47,800 bases of DNA from Ancalomicrobiaceae bacterium (GTDB taxonomy: Bacteria > Pseudomonadota > Alphaproteobacteria > Rhizobiales > Ancalomicrobiaceae). The stretch lies in the NCBI GenBank assembly GCA_031291595.1, contig JARLIU010000201.1:1-47800 (forward strand), in the 5' to 3' direction. This document shows, piece by piece, positions 1 through 6,629 of this stretch (position 1 is the first letter of the stretch; the number at the start of each line of letters is the position of its first letter). Under the pieces are notes generated by a model. That model worked only from the letters and a program-made list of their open reading frames with translations. It searched no databases and was not told the DNA's origin. Made by a program: the position numbers and the translations under genes.

Positions 1-172
1 CTGTCGTCTCCCGGAGCGTCAGGCCGGTGTCGTCGCGCTCGGTCAGCCCGGCGGCGAGCGCGCAGGCGAACACATGGATCTCGAAGGCCGCGGCCTCGTT
101 CCTCGGCGGCCATTGTGCGGCGGAGAGCGTCGCGAAGTGGCTGGCGAAGCGATGGTCGGTCACGTCGGACAT
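1..172 (-). CDS. nifQ: Probable NifQ, N-terminal part (cut by window edge)
   Basis: Reading leftward from an ATG at 172, the frame stays open to the window edge and gives 57 residues, beginning MSDVTDHRFASHF and containing FEIHVFACALAAGL. Alphaproteobacterial NifQ proteins carry a similar early 'hvfAc.la.al' helix. NifQ is thought to deliver molybdenum to the NifEN scaffold during FeMo-cofactor synthesis. Its diagnostic cysteine cluster is C-terminal and lies outside the window, so the name rests on this weak N-terminal resemblance, the adjacent mop-modD genes, and a sigma-54-like site at 259-273. An unrelated nif-associated protein is the main alternative. Confidence 0.5.
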   Translation of the reverse strand, partial: MSDVTDHRFASHFATLSAAQWPPRNEAAAFEIHVFACALAAGLTERDDTGLTLRETT

Positions 173-258
173 GGCACATGCTCCTCGGGCGTTTGTCGGA
201 CCCGCGACACCGCCGCAGGCCGGCACACGCCGTCTGCTCGCATCGCGGCAAACCTCCC

Positions 259-273
259 GCAAGGAGCATGCCG
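259..273 (-). promoter_or_regulatory. Candidate sigma-54 (-24/-12) promoter before nifQ
   Basis: On the minus strand the sequence reads CGGCATGCTCCTTGC. It has GG and GC at the spacing of the consensus TGGCACG-N4-TTGC, with two mismatches (C for T at the first base, T for C at the sixth). It lies about 87 bases before the ATG at 172. No TGT-N10-ACA activator site was found in the bases upstream. Confidence 0.45.
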
Positions 274-323
274 TTTTGAGGCGAATAAGGGATAGACCGG
301 ATGTCGCCAGCGGCCTGAAGCGC

Positions 324-1178
324 TCAGTCGCGCTTCGGGCCGAGGCTGACCGCGACGTCGCACGGCCGCGCCGTATAGGGCCAGGAGGTGACGATCAACC
401 CGGCGCCGGCCTCGCCATAGGCCGCGACGTTCTCCGGCGAAATGCCGCCGGCGACGGTGATCAGCGGGCGGTGATGGCCGGCCTCGTGCAGGCCGGTGTC
501 GCGCGTCCATTGAACGAGCGCGGCGACCGCGTCCGGCGCCCATTTCTCCAGCTGGATGACGTCGAAGCCGGCCCGCAGCGCCGCCTCGGCCTCTTCCCTG
601 CTCGACACTTCGATGCCGAGCGCCTTTTCCGGCTGGTGGACGCGCAGCCGATGCGCCATTTCGGCGATCGTCAGGTCGGGGAGAAACGCCCGGTGTTCGG
701 CAAACACCAGGATGGTTTCGCCAAGCCCCTGGCGATGCAGGATGCCGCCGCCGGCCCTGACCGCCAGTTGCGACAGGGTGCGGGCCCCCGGGACGGTCTT
801 GCGCGTAGTGGCGATGCGCAAGCCTGGATGCACGGCAGCTGCCGCCTCGACCAGATCGCGTGTCGCCGTGGCAATGCCCGACAGAATTTCCATCGCCGTC
901 TGCGCCACCTTCCAGCCACGGTGGAGCAGCGCTGCCGGTCCCTCGGCGATCAACAGCAGCGTGCCCGCAGCCACGTCGTCGCCGTCGTCAGCCAGCACTT
1001 CGATCCGGGCGCTGCCGAGCATCCGCGCCGCCACCTCGATGCCGGCCACGACCATCCGCCCGCGTGCGCGGAACTCCATCACGCCCGGGATCGCGCCGAT
1101 GCCGAGCGCCTCCGTCGTGAGATCGCCGCCGTGGACGTCTTCGTCGATCAGCCGCTCGATGTCAGCCAGCGTGATCAT
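324..1178 (-). CDS. modD: ModD-like pyrophosphorylase
   Basis: This 284-residue protein belongs to the nicotinate-nucleotide pyrophosphorylase (QPRTase) fold family. It has the N-terminal DVHGGDLTTEAL segment, the central RKTVPGARTLSQLAVRAGGG block followed by HRQGLGE, and the C-terminal ITVAGGISPENV phosphate-binding region. The ModD subgroup typically sits beside molybdenum transport or molbindin genes; its reaction is not established. The ATG at 1178 overlaps the stop of mop as ATGA, so the two genes are probably translationally coupled. NadC itself is the alternative, but the mop neighbour and the ModD-like sequence argue for ModD. Confidence 0.82.
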   Translation of the reverse strand: MITLADIERLIDEDVHGGDLTTEALGIGAIPGVMEFRARGRMVVAGIEVAARMLGSARIEVLADDGDDVAAGTLLLIAEGPAALLHRGWKVAQTAMEILSGIATATRDLVEAAAAVHPGLRIATTRKTVPGARTLSQLAVRAGGGILHRQGLGETILVFAEHRAFLPDLTIAEMAHRLRVHQPEKALGIEVSSREEAEAALRAGFDVIQLEKWAPDAVAALVQWTRDTGLHEAGHHRPLITVAGGISPENVAAYGEAGAGLIVTSWPYTARPCDVAVSLGPKRD

Positions 1179-1384
1179 CGCACACCGACGATGACGTCGG
1201 AGGCCTTGATGATGGCGCACGCCTCGCCGCCGACGGTCAGGTCCAGATCGAGCGCCGCCTCGTTGGTGATGGACGAGGTGATGAACAGCCCACCTTCGAC
1301 CTCGATCTTGACATGGGTGGTGGTGGCGCCGGTGGTGATGGCGACGACCTTGCCGTTGAGAATATTGCGCGCGGACAGTTTCAT
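1175..1384 (-). CDS. mop: Molbindin (Mop domain protein)
   Basis: This 69-residue protein is a single Mop (TOBE-like) domain. It begins MKLSARNILNGKV and contains VAITTGATTTHVKIE and ITNEAALDLDLTVGGE, the standard molbindin pattern. Molbindins assemble into oligomers that bind molybdate in the cytoplasm and are thought to store or buffer it. The full length matches a one-domain molbindin. It is first in a two-gene unit with modD and close to nifQ, consistent with supplying molybdenum for nitrogenase cofactor. Its own promoter was not recognised. Confidence 0.9.
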   Translation of the reverse strand: MKLSARNILNGKVVAITTGATTTHVKIEVEGGLFITSSITNEAALDLDLTVGGEACAIIKASDVIVGVR

Positions 1385-1591
1385 GGCGTGCTCCTGCTGC
1401 CTCGGCCGGCGGACATCGCCGATCGGCCACGGCAGCTGCTGGGACTGCCGCAGCCTCCCACGCCGGGCGCGACCCCGCCCATCCGTATGACTACAGATGG
1501 TAGCTGGCCCAAGGATTGCTCCTTGGACTTCGTCCACGAGTTCGTGGCAGGATTTGTCGACATTGCGACACGCGGACCGAGGAGGTGGGGG

Positions 1592-2272
1592 ATGGACGCC
1601 GAAGGATCGTACGGCAGCGCCGGAACGTCGTCCGACATGCTCAACGCATTCGAGATTGCCGCGCTCGTCTACGACGACGGCGTCAGCGTCGACGACCTGA
1701 TCGGCTATTTTGCCGGCGAACTGAGAGCAGGTGGCAGTCGCATCGGCGGCGTCATCCAGCTGCCGCCGCAAGAGCAGGGCCAGAAATCCGAGATCCTGCG
1801 CGTCTATGACCTGATGAGCGGCGAGACGTTTCCGATCAAGCAGCAGCTTGGGGCGGGCTCGACCGCTTGCAGCCTCGACACGCGTGCGCTCGCCGACGCC
1901 TCCATGCGCATCCGCCGCGCCGTCGATTCCGGCGTCGATCTCCTGTTCATCTCCAGGTTCGGCAAGCAGGAGGCGGCGGGAGCGGGCTTTCGCGACGAAT
2001 TCGGCTATGCGGTCGCCTCGGGCGTGCCGGTGATCACCTCGGTGCGGCGCGTGCTGGTGCCGGAATGGCTGACGTTCACCGGCGGCATCGGCACGCTGCT
2101 GGCCTGTCGGCTGAAGGTGCTGACCGAATGGTGGACGGAGACGGAGAGCCGGCGAAAAAAGCTGCTGGCGGCGCGTGAGGCCGAGGCTGCCCTGTTGCGC
2201 CGCCGGACCGCTCCGGCCGCCTCGCCGACTGCCACTGAAAACGTCGTGCGTCTCAGCGACTATATCGGCTGA
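1592..2272 (+). CDS. DUF2478 family protein
   Basis: This 226-residue protein matches the DUF2478 pattern: an early AALVYDDGVSVDDLI segment, GGVIQLPPQ, a cysteine in TACSLDTRALADAS, then LLFISRFGKQEA and a GVPVITSVRR segment. The fold looks like a P-loop NTPase relative without an evident Walker A motif. The function is unknown. Members often lie next to molybdenum genes, and here it is divergent from mop-modD across about 207 bases. The ATG at 1592 follows a strong GGAGGTGGGG ribosome site. The low-complexity basic tail (about residues 190-215) is probably disordered. Confidence 0.8.
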   Translation: MDAEGSYGSAGTSSDMLNAFEIAALVYDDGVSVDDLIGYFAGELRAGGSRIGGVIQLPPQEQGQKSEILRVYDLMSGETFPIKQQLGAGSTACSLDTRALADASMRIRRAVDSGVDLLFISRFGKQEAAGAGFRDEFGYAVASGVPVITSVRRVLVPEWLTFTGGIGTLLACRLKVLTEWWTETESRRKKLLAAREAEAALLRRRTAPAASPTATENVVRLSDYIG

Positions 2273-2331
2273 TCTACATCGACTGATCCGCGACAGGCGG
2301 CGCGGTGCATTTCCGGCCGGCGGGCCGGGCG

Positions 2332-2805
2332 TCAGCGCATGGCGCGCAGGTGCAGGGAAGCCACGCCCGCCGCCAGCGACACGCCGGTCTGCGCTTCAGC
2401 CGACAGCGGCTGCAATGTAAACGACCGGTTGGAACCGCCGACGAGCGCATTCGCCCCGATGCCGACGCCGACAGTCGCCGAAGCGGCGACCCCGTCGTAG
2501 TCGCCGGCCAGCGCGCCATGGTGCGGCCCCGCGGTTTCGGCGAATACCTCCCAGGCCAGCACGCCGCCTGCGGTCGCGCCGATATCGAGGCCGAATTTGC
2601 GGATCGTGCCGTAGTAGTGATCGGGGCGCCCGCGCGTCGGCGTGAACGTGCACCGCATTTCGCGGGCGGAGGTAATGATCAGGCCGAGCCCGGCGGATAC
2701 GGCGCAGCGCAAGGCTCCGACCTTGGCGGTGTTCGCCGCCGCCGGCACGGCGGTAGTGAGGGCGAGGCTGGCGGCGATTGCGGCGATCAGGCGGCGCGAT
2801 GTCAC
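2332..2805 (-). CDS. DUF992 family secreted protein
   Basis: This 157-residue protein has a Sec signal peptide (MTSRRLIAAIAASLALTTA, cleavage near AAANT). The DUF992 core follows: VGALRCAVSAGLGLIITS, CTFTPTRGRPDHYYG, KFGLDIGATAGGV, and GANALVGGSNRSFTLQPLS. It is predicted periplasmic. DUF992 proteins are common in Hyphomicrobiales and have no assigned function; two cysteines (in LRCAV and RCTFT) may form a disulfide. The start codon is GTG, preceded by GGAGCG. It is transcribed alone, 169 bases beyond the irr stop. Confidence 0.85.
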   Translation of the reverse strand: MTSRRLIAAIAASLALTTAVPAAANTAKVGALRCAVSAGLGLIITSAREMRCTFTPTRGRPDHYYGTIRKFGLDIGATAGGVLAWEVFAETAGPHHGALAGDYDGVAASATVGVGIGANALVGGSNRSFTLQPLSAEAQTGVSLAAGVASLHLRAMR

Positions 2806-2974
2806 GATGCTAGCGCTCCAGTGTGACGCGGTTCAGCCCTGTCGCCGCGTTCGATCGTGCGAAGATGAGCCGCGGCGGTCCCGCAGGAGAGAACGCCCAA
2901 CCAGTCCGATGGTTTCATCGCGGCACGCGGGCCCGGCCGCGTGGAGGCGGCAGACGGCGTTCTCCGCTGGCCGC

Positions 2975-3424
2975 TTAGGCCTGTTTTGGCTTCAGCCGGA
3001 TGACCACGTCGATGCGGGCGATCTCCATGCCTTCGGGAATTGCCGGCAGAGCGGCGATCGCCACGCTTTCAGCCGCAACATCGATCAGCCGGTGGCCGTC
3101 GATGAGGAAATGGTGATGGTGGGCGACGTTGGTGTCGAAATACGATTTCGCCCCGTCGGCGGCCAGTTCGCGCAACAGGCCGGCTTCGGTGAACTGGTGC
3201 AGCGCGTTGTAGACGGTGGCAAGCGACATCAGCAGTCCGGCCCGGCGCGCCTCCTCGTACAGCGCTTCGGCTGAAACGTGTCGCGGACCCTGAGCGAACA
3301 ACAGCTTCACCAGGGAGAGCCGCTGCCGCGTCGGGCGAAGCCCGGCCTGACGCAACAGGGCTTCGATGCAGTCATAGCCGCGGCTGTAGGTCGGCGTCGT
3401 CCCCGTGTCGATGCGTGGGATCAT
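2975..3424 (-). CDS. irr: Irr-type Fur family transcriptional regulator
   Basis: This 149-residue Fur-family protein has the N-terminal winged helix (RQAGLRPTRQRLSLVKLLF, then LATVYNALHQFTEAGLL) and the Irr signature KSYFDTNVAHHHHFL, with four histidines at residues 102-105 that in Irr take part in haem binding. The N-terminal Cys-Pro haem regulatory motif of Bradyrhizobium Irr is absent. Irr controls iron and haem genes in Hyphomicrobiales according to haem status. The ATG is 24 bases after the fdxB stop on the same strand, so it is probably the last gene of the nif operon or reads through from it. Confidence 0.87.
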   Translation of the reverse strand: MIPRIDTGTTPTYSRGYDCIEALLRQAGLRPTRQRLSLVKLLFAQGPRHVSAEALYEEARRAGLLMSLATVYNALHQFTEAGLLRELAADGAKSYFDTNVAHHHHFLIDGHRLIDVAAESVAIAALPAIPEGMEIARIDVVIRLKPKQA

Positions 3425-3448
3425 GGTCGGCCTCCGGCAGAAAGGGCG

Positions 3449-3766
3449 TCAGGCCGCCAGCTTGTCGGCAGCGACATGCACCTGGCAGGTCTTCGGGCAG
3501 ACGCGAAAGCAGGCGGCGCAGCCGATGCAGGCGCCCTGATTGTCGACGACCATGATCTTGCGATTGAGCTCGCCGTCGAAATCATCATCGTCGTCGTCGG
3601 TGACCTTGCCGAGGATCTCGCCGTCCTCGTCGACGCCGTAGAGCCCCATCACATCGCGCGAGCACACCTTGTAGCAGCGGCCGCAGCCGATGCAGGTCTT
3701 GTCGTCGATGGCGATCAGGTAGTCCGGCATCCATTCGGAGCCGTCGCGGGTGAAGAAGTCGGCCAT
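3449..3766 (-). CDS. fdxB: Nif-specific ferredoxin III
   Basis: This 105-residue ferredoxin binds two [4Fe-4S] clusters. The first motif is CIGCGRCYKVC (Cys25, 28, 31, 35); the second is CIGCAACFRVCPKTC (Cys80, 83, 86, 90, with Cys94). Between them is an acidic run of six aspartates near residue 60, typical of the FdxB/ferredoxin III group of nif clusters. It is thought to carry electrons for nitrogenase or for cofactor assembly. Its ATG overlaps the stop of the preceding Rop-like gene (TAATG), so the pair is translationally coupled. Confidence 0.92.
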   Translation of the reverse strand: MADFFTRDGSEWMPDYLIAIDDKTCIGCGRCYKVCSRDVMGLYGVDEDGEILGKVTDDDDDDFDGELNRKIMVVDNQGACIGCAACFRVCPKTCQVHVAADKLAA

Positions 3767-3966
3767 TACGCGCTCTCCAGATCCTTGAGCTTCCTGCGGG
3801 CGGCGTCGAGCGCGGCGAAGGCATCGTACGTCGCCTGCGCCACGGGGAGGATGGTGATCCAGTTGACCGGCAGCTCCTCCGAGAGGTCGTGCAGGTTCAT
3901 CTTGGCGTTGGTCGCCTTGGCGGAGAGCTTTTTCAAGTCCGCTTTCAAGGTCTCGATCTCGGACAT
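3766..3966 (-). CDS. Small Rop-like nif-operon protein (CCE_0567 family)
   Basis: This 66-residue, mostly helical protein starts MSEIETLKADLKKLSAKATN and contains MNLHDLSEELPVNW and AQATYDAFAALDAARRKL. It matches the small helical-hairpin family (CCE_0567/Rop-like, PF05082) found between the DUF269 gene and fdxB in many diazotrophs. Its function is not known; the fold suggests an antiparallel coiled-coil dimer. The start is separated from the DUF269 gene by a 32-bp inverted repeat, and the stop overlaps the fdxB start. Confidence 0.85.
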   Translation of the reverse strand: MSEIETLKADLKKLSAKATNAKMNLHDLSEELPVNWITILPVAQATYDAFAALDAARRKLKDLESA

Positions 3967-3987
3967 GCGTTCGTCCCCTATTCACTA

Positions 3988-4077
3988 TTTGTCATCCCCG
4001 GGCTTGTCCCGGGGATCCACCTGACGACGAGTTGATCCTGGTGTTTGGATCCCCGGGACAAGCCCGGGGATGACAAA
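3988..4077. repeat. Perfect 32-bp inverted repeat (REP-like hairpin)
   Basis: The arms are 3988-4019 and 4046-4077, perfectly complementary over 32 bases, with a 26-base loop. The core is ATCCCCGGGCTTGTCCCGGG. This resembles the widespread alphaproteobacterial palindromic repeat that reads 'DPRDKPGDD' when translated. It lies inside the nif operon between the DUF269 gene and the Rop-like gene, so the transcript would carry a very stable hairpin there. Confidence 0.9.
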
Positions 4078-4100
4078 TTCTTCACGATCGAAACGCCATC

Positions 4101-4568
4101 TCAGGTGTCCGCCACTTGCGGGAACTCGGCGATCATCGACGTAGCCTCGTCGACCAGCTTCTGTCCGGCCTCGCCCAGCTTGGCGAAGTCGTCGAAGCCG
4201 AAGCGGTGGACGTCGCGCAAGCTTTTGACCACGACCACCAGCCGTCCGGCGGTGAGGATCACCCGGCCGAAGCCCTCGTGGCTCATCTTCATCATCGGCG
4301 AGGCCATGCGGCCGGTCGCCTGTTCGATGGCGATCGCCACCGCCGAGTAGAACTTCTCCACCCGCCACAGGATGTCCGGATCGGGATCGTCGATGATTGG
4401 GATCTCGCGGCGCTGCTCCTTGGTGACGATGTAGTCCTTCAGCACCTCGGCATCCGACAGCTTCTCCCAACTGCCGTAGGAATCCTCGGCGCGGATGACG
4501 CGGGTCAGCGCCTTGACGAACGGATGGTCGATGCCGGCGACGGGGGCCTCTGCGATTGCTGCTGTCAT
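4101..4568 (-). CDS. NifX-associated nitrogen fixation protein (DUF269)
   Basis: This 155-residue DUF269 protein contains [62 protein letters not shown] and [12 protein letters not shown], all typical of the family. DUF269 genes almost always follow nifX in diazotrophs; a role in cofactor assembly or delivery is inferred, not proven. The ATG at 4568 is separated from the nifX stop by 215 bases filled mostly by an inverted repeat, unusual in a tight nif operon. It is cytoplasmic with no cysteine cluster visible. Confidence 0.92.
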   Translation of the reverse strand: MTAAIAEAPVAGIDHPFVKALTRVIRAEDSYGSWEKLSDAEVLKDYIVTKEQRREIPIIDDPDPDILWRVEKFYSAVAIAIEQATGRMASPMMKMSHEGFGRVILTAGRLVVVVKSLRDVHRFGFDDFAKLGEAGQKLVDEATSMIAEFPQVADT

Positions 4569-4605
4569 GCGGGGTCTCCGGGGTGCAGTTGGTCCTGAAG
4601 TTGCG

Positions 4606-4753
4606 TTACCCCCCACCTGGCCTTCGGCCACCCTCCCCCACAAGGGGGGAGGGAGTTGGGGCACGATGTGATCTCTCAGTTGCCACTTCCGTATCGGTTC
4701 CTGCTCCCTCCCCCCTTGTGGGGGAGGGTGGCCGAAGGCCGGGAGGGGGGTAA
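4606..4753. repeat. Palindromic repeat between nifX and DUF269 genes
   Basis: Two 50-base arms (4606-4655 and 4704-4753) form a nearly perfect inverted repeat around a 48-base centre; they differ only over a few bases near CACCTGG versus CCGGGAG. The core GGCCTTCGGCCACCCTCCCC also occurs at the nifE 3' end (from about 6749). The very stable hairpin could end or process the transcript, or protect the upstream nifENX message. Confidence 0.88.
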
Positions 4754-4783
4754 GCCAACGACTCCCGGCCGCTGTCGGAAAAT

Positions 4784-5278
4784 TCAATCCTCTTCGAAAC
4801 TTGCCTTGGCCGCGCCGACGCCGGCCTCGGCCAGCACCTTCCTCAGCCATGGCGGCGGCGCGCCGTTGAGCATCGTCCTGGTGCGTTCGAGCACGTCCTC
4901 GATCGGCGCCGCATTCGGCACCTTGATCGGGTGGATCTTCGCCGCCACCACCTTCGCCGCCGACGGGCCGCCGATGGCGAGGCAGAACAGCAGGTGGCAG
5001 CCCTTCAATGCCTCCACCTTGGGCGTGATCTTGTCGTCGCCCTCGGTCTTGTGCGCCCCGGATTCGTCCGAGGCGTCGTCGAAAGCCAGCGCCTCGACGA
5101 AGTTCCATCCCTCCTTGGTCACGTCGTAGACCGCGAATTTCGACGCCGAACCGAAGTGGGCGTTCAGCCCCTTCATGTCGCGCGTGGCAATCGCGATCCG
5201 GACCGCGCCTTGCGGGCGGTCGGCCTTTGCAGCGCTTGCTTCAATGTCGACGAGGCTCAGACGACGAACGGCTGTCAT
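4784..5278 (-). CDS. nifX: Nitrogen fixation protein NifX
   Basis: This 164-residue NifX-family protein carries the dinitrogenase iron-molybdenum cofactor-binding fold: [19 protein letters not shown] (about residues 27-45) with the expected histidine, then [27 protein letters not shown] and HPIKV. NifX binds NifB-co and the VK cluster and shuttles them in FeMo-co synthesis with NifEN. Its ATG lies inside the end of nifN, overlapping by 38 bases, so translation is probably coupled. The length is close to that of other NifX proteins. Confidence 0.95.
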   Translation of the reverse strand: MTAVRRLSLVDIEASAAKADRPQGAVRIAIATRDMKGLNAHFGSASKFAVYDVTKEGWNFVEALAFDDASDESGAHKTEGDDKITPKVEALKGCHLLFCLAIGGPSAAKVVAAKIHPIKVPNAAPIEDVLERTRTMLNGAPPPWLRKVLAEAGVGAAKASFEED

Positions 5279-6623
5279 GTGGGTGCTCCCGGTTCCGGAA
5301 CGGGTTCAGGCTCATTGGGGTCGGCTCGATGCGCGCCGCCTGGAAGATGTTGGCCACCTCGAAAATCAGGTCGCGCGTCCCCTCGTAGCCGACCGATTTC
5401 CGGTGCTGGCTGCCGAGCCGGTCGAAGATCGGAAAACCGACGCGCCATAACGGGATCCCCAGCCGTTCCGCCGCCTGCCGTCCGTGCGCGTGGGTGACCA
5501 GCAGATCGGCCCCGACCGAAAGGTCTTCCAGCCGGCCGAGATCGCCGACCTCGACGGTCGCGGCCGGGACATGCTCAAGGATGTCGCTGTCGCCGGCGGT
5601 GGTGATGGCGACCGTGGTTTCGGCGCCGAGATCGGCGAAGAATGACGACAGCATGTAGAGATGGTCGGGCTCGGCGGCGATGGCGATGGTTTTGCCGCCG
5701 AAATGGAAATGCCCGTCCAACAGCGCGTCGCAGAGCTGCGAGCGCCGGCGCCGCAGCCTCGCCGGCACCGGCTCGCCGGAGATGCCGGCGAGAGCCATGA
5801 CGAATTCGTCGGCGGCCCTGAGGCCGGTGAGGCTTCGCAGCAACGTGTAGGGCACGCCCGCCTTGGCCTTCAGTGCCTCGGCCGGCTTGCGCATCTGTTC
5901 GCCGATGGCGATGGCGTGGGAGCATTCGCCAAGTGTCTCGATGTCCGCGACTGGACAGCCGCCGTAGCTGGTCGGGATCCATCTGCCCGGCACGGTGCCG
6001 TCGAGCGCACCGGAGACGTCGGGCAGGATCGTCGGGACGAGGCCGAAGCTTTCGACCGTCTCGCGGATGAGTTCGATGTCGGCGACCGTCAGGTGCCAGC
6101 CGGGCAGGATGGCGATGCGCTGCGGATCGTTCCGCCTCGGCTCGGCGGTCACGGTCTCGATCATGCCGGTGACGGCCTTCGACCAGCCCGCCTCGATAGC
6201 GCCGGAGAAGTCGGGGGTCGAAGCCAGCACCACTTTGGTGTCGCCGAGCAGGTCTGCCTGCTTTCGCCGGATAGTCGCGAGGTCGCCGGCGAAATCCTCG
6301 CCGCGGGTCTCCACCAGCGCCGTGGTGCAGACGCCGATCAGGCTGGGGTTGGTGCGGGTCTTCAAGTTGACGATTGCCGCTTCCAGGTGATCGGCGCCGC
6401 CCAGGACGGTCGATACCTCATCCATGGCAGTTGTCTGTAAGGGGATCGTCTCCTTGAAGTGGCGCACCAACAGCACGAGCGCAAACGAGGTGCAGCCCTG
6501 CGAGCCGTGGAACAGCGGCATGGCGCCGGCGACCCCCAGAAACGCCAAGGCCGCGCCCAAGGGCTGCGACGACTTCAGCGGGTTGACCGAGAACGACTTG
6601 GGTTCGTTGATGATTTTGGCCAT
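5241..6623 (-). CDS. nifN: Nitrogenase cofactor scaffold subunit NifN
   Basis: This 460-residue protein is the beta-type subunit of the NifEN scaffold on which the NifB product matures to FeMo-cofactor. It has MPLFHGSQGCTSF with Cys44, the single P-cluster-like ligand expected in NifN, followed by TTAMDEVSTVLGG and IPTSYGGCPVADIETL. The C-terminal domain holds KTIAIAAEPDHLY and DLLVTHAHGRQAAERLGIPLWRVGFPIFDRLG. The ATG is 6 bases after the nifE stop. The last residues run basic and low in complexity where the frame overlaps nifX. Confidence 0.96.
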   Translation of the reverse strand: MAKIINEPKSFSVNPLKSSQPLGAALAFLGVAGAMPLFHGSQGCTSFALVLLVRHFKETIPLQTTAMDEVSTVLGGADHLEAAIVNLKTRTNPSLIGVCTTALVETRGEDFAGDLATIRRKQADLLGDTKVVLASTPDFSGAIEAGWSKAVTGMIETVTAEPRRNDPQRIAILPGWHLTVADIELIRETVESFGLVPTILPDVSGALDGTVPGRWIPTSYGGCPVADIETLGECSHAIAIGEQMRKPAEALKAKAGVPYTLLRSLTGLRAADEFVMALAGISGEPVPARLRRRRSQLCDALLDGHFHFGGKTIAIAAEPDHLYMLSSFFADLGAETTVAITTAGDSDILEHVPAATVEVGDLGRLEDLSVGADLLVTHAHGRQAAERLGIPLWRVGFPIFDRLGSQHRKSVGYEGTRDLIFEVANIFQAARIEPTPMSLNPFRNREHPHDSRSSSEPRRH

Positions 6624-6629
6624 GGTCCC

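Noticed and set aside
27-1490. A 487-residue plus-strand open frame across modD and mop
   Set aside because: It is antisense to well-recognised ModD and Mop proteins, and its translation is Arg/Ala/Asp-rich without any family pattern, as expected for a shadow frame in G+C-rich DNA.
1385-1500. Possible molybdenum cofactor riboswitch upstream of mop
   Set aside because: The sequence has some short hairpins and a GGGAGGC-like stretch, but the conserved Moco-motif helices could not be assembled with confidence.
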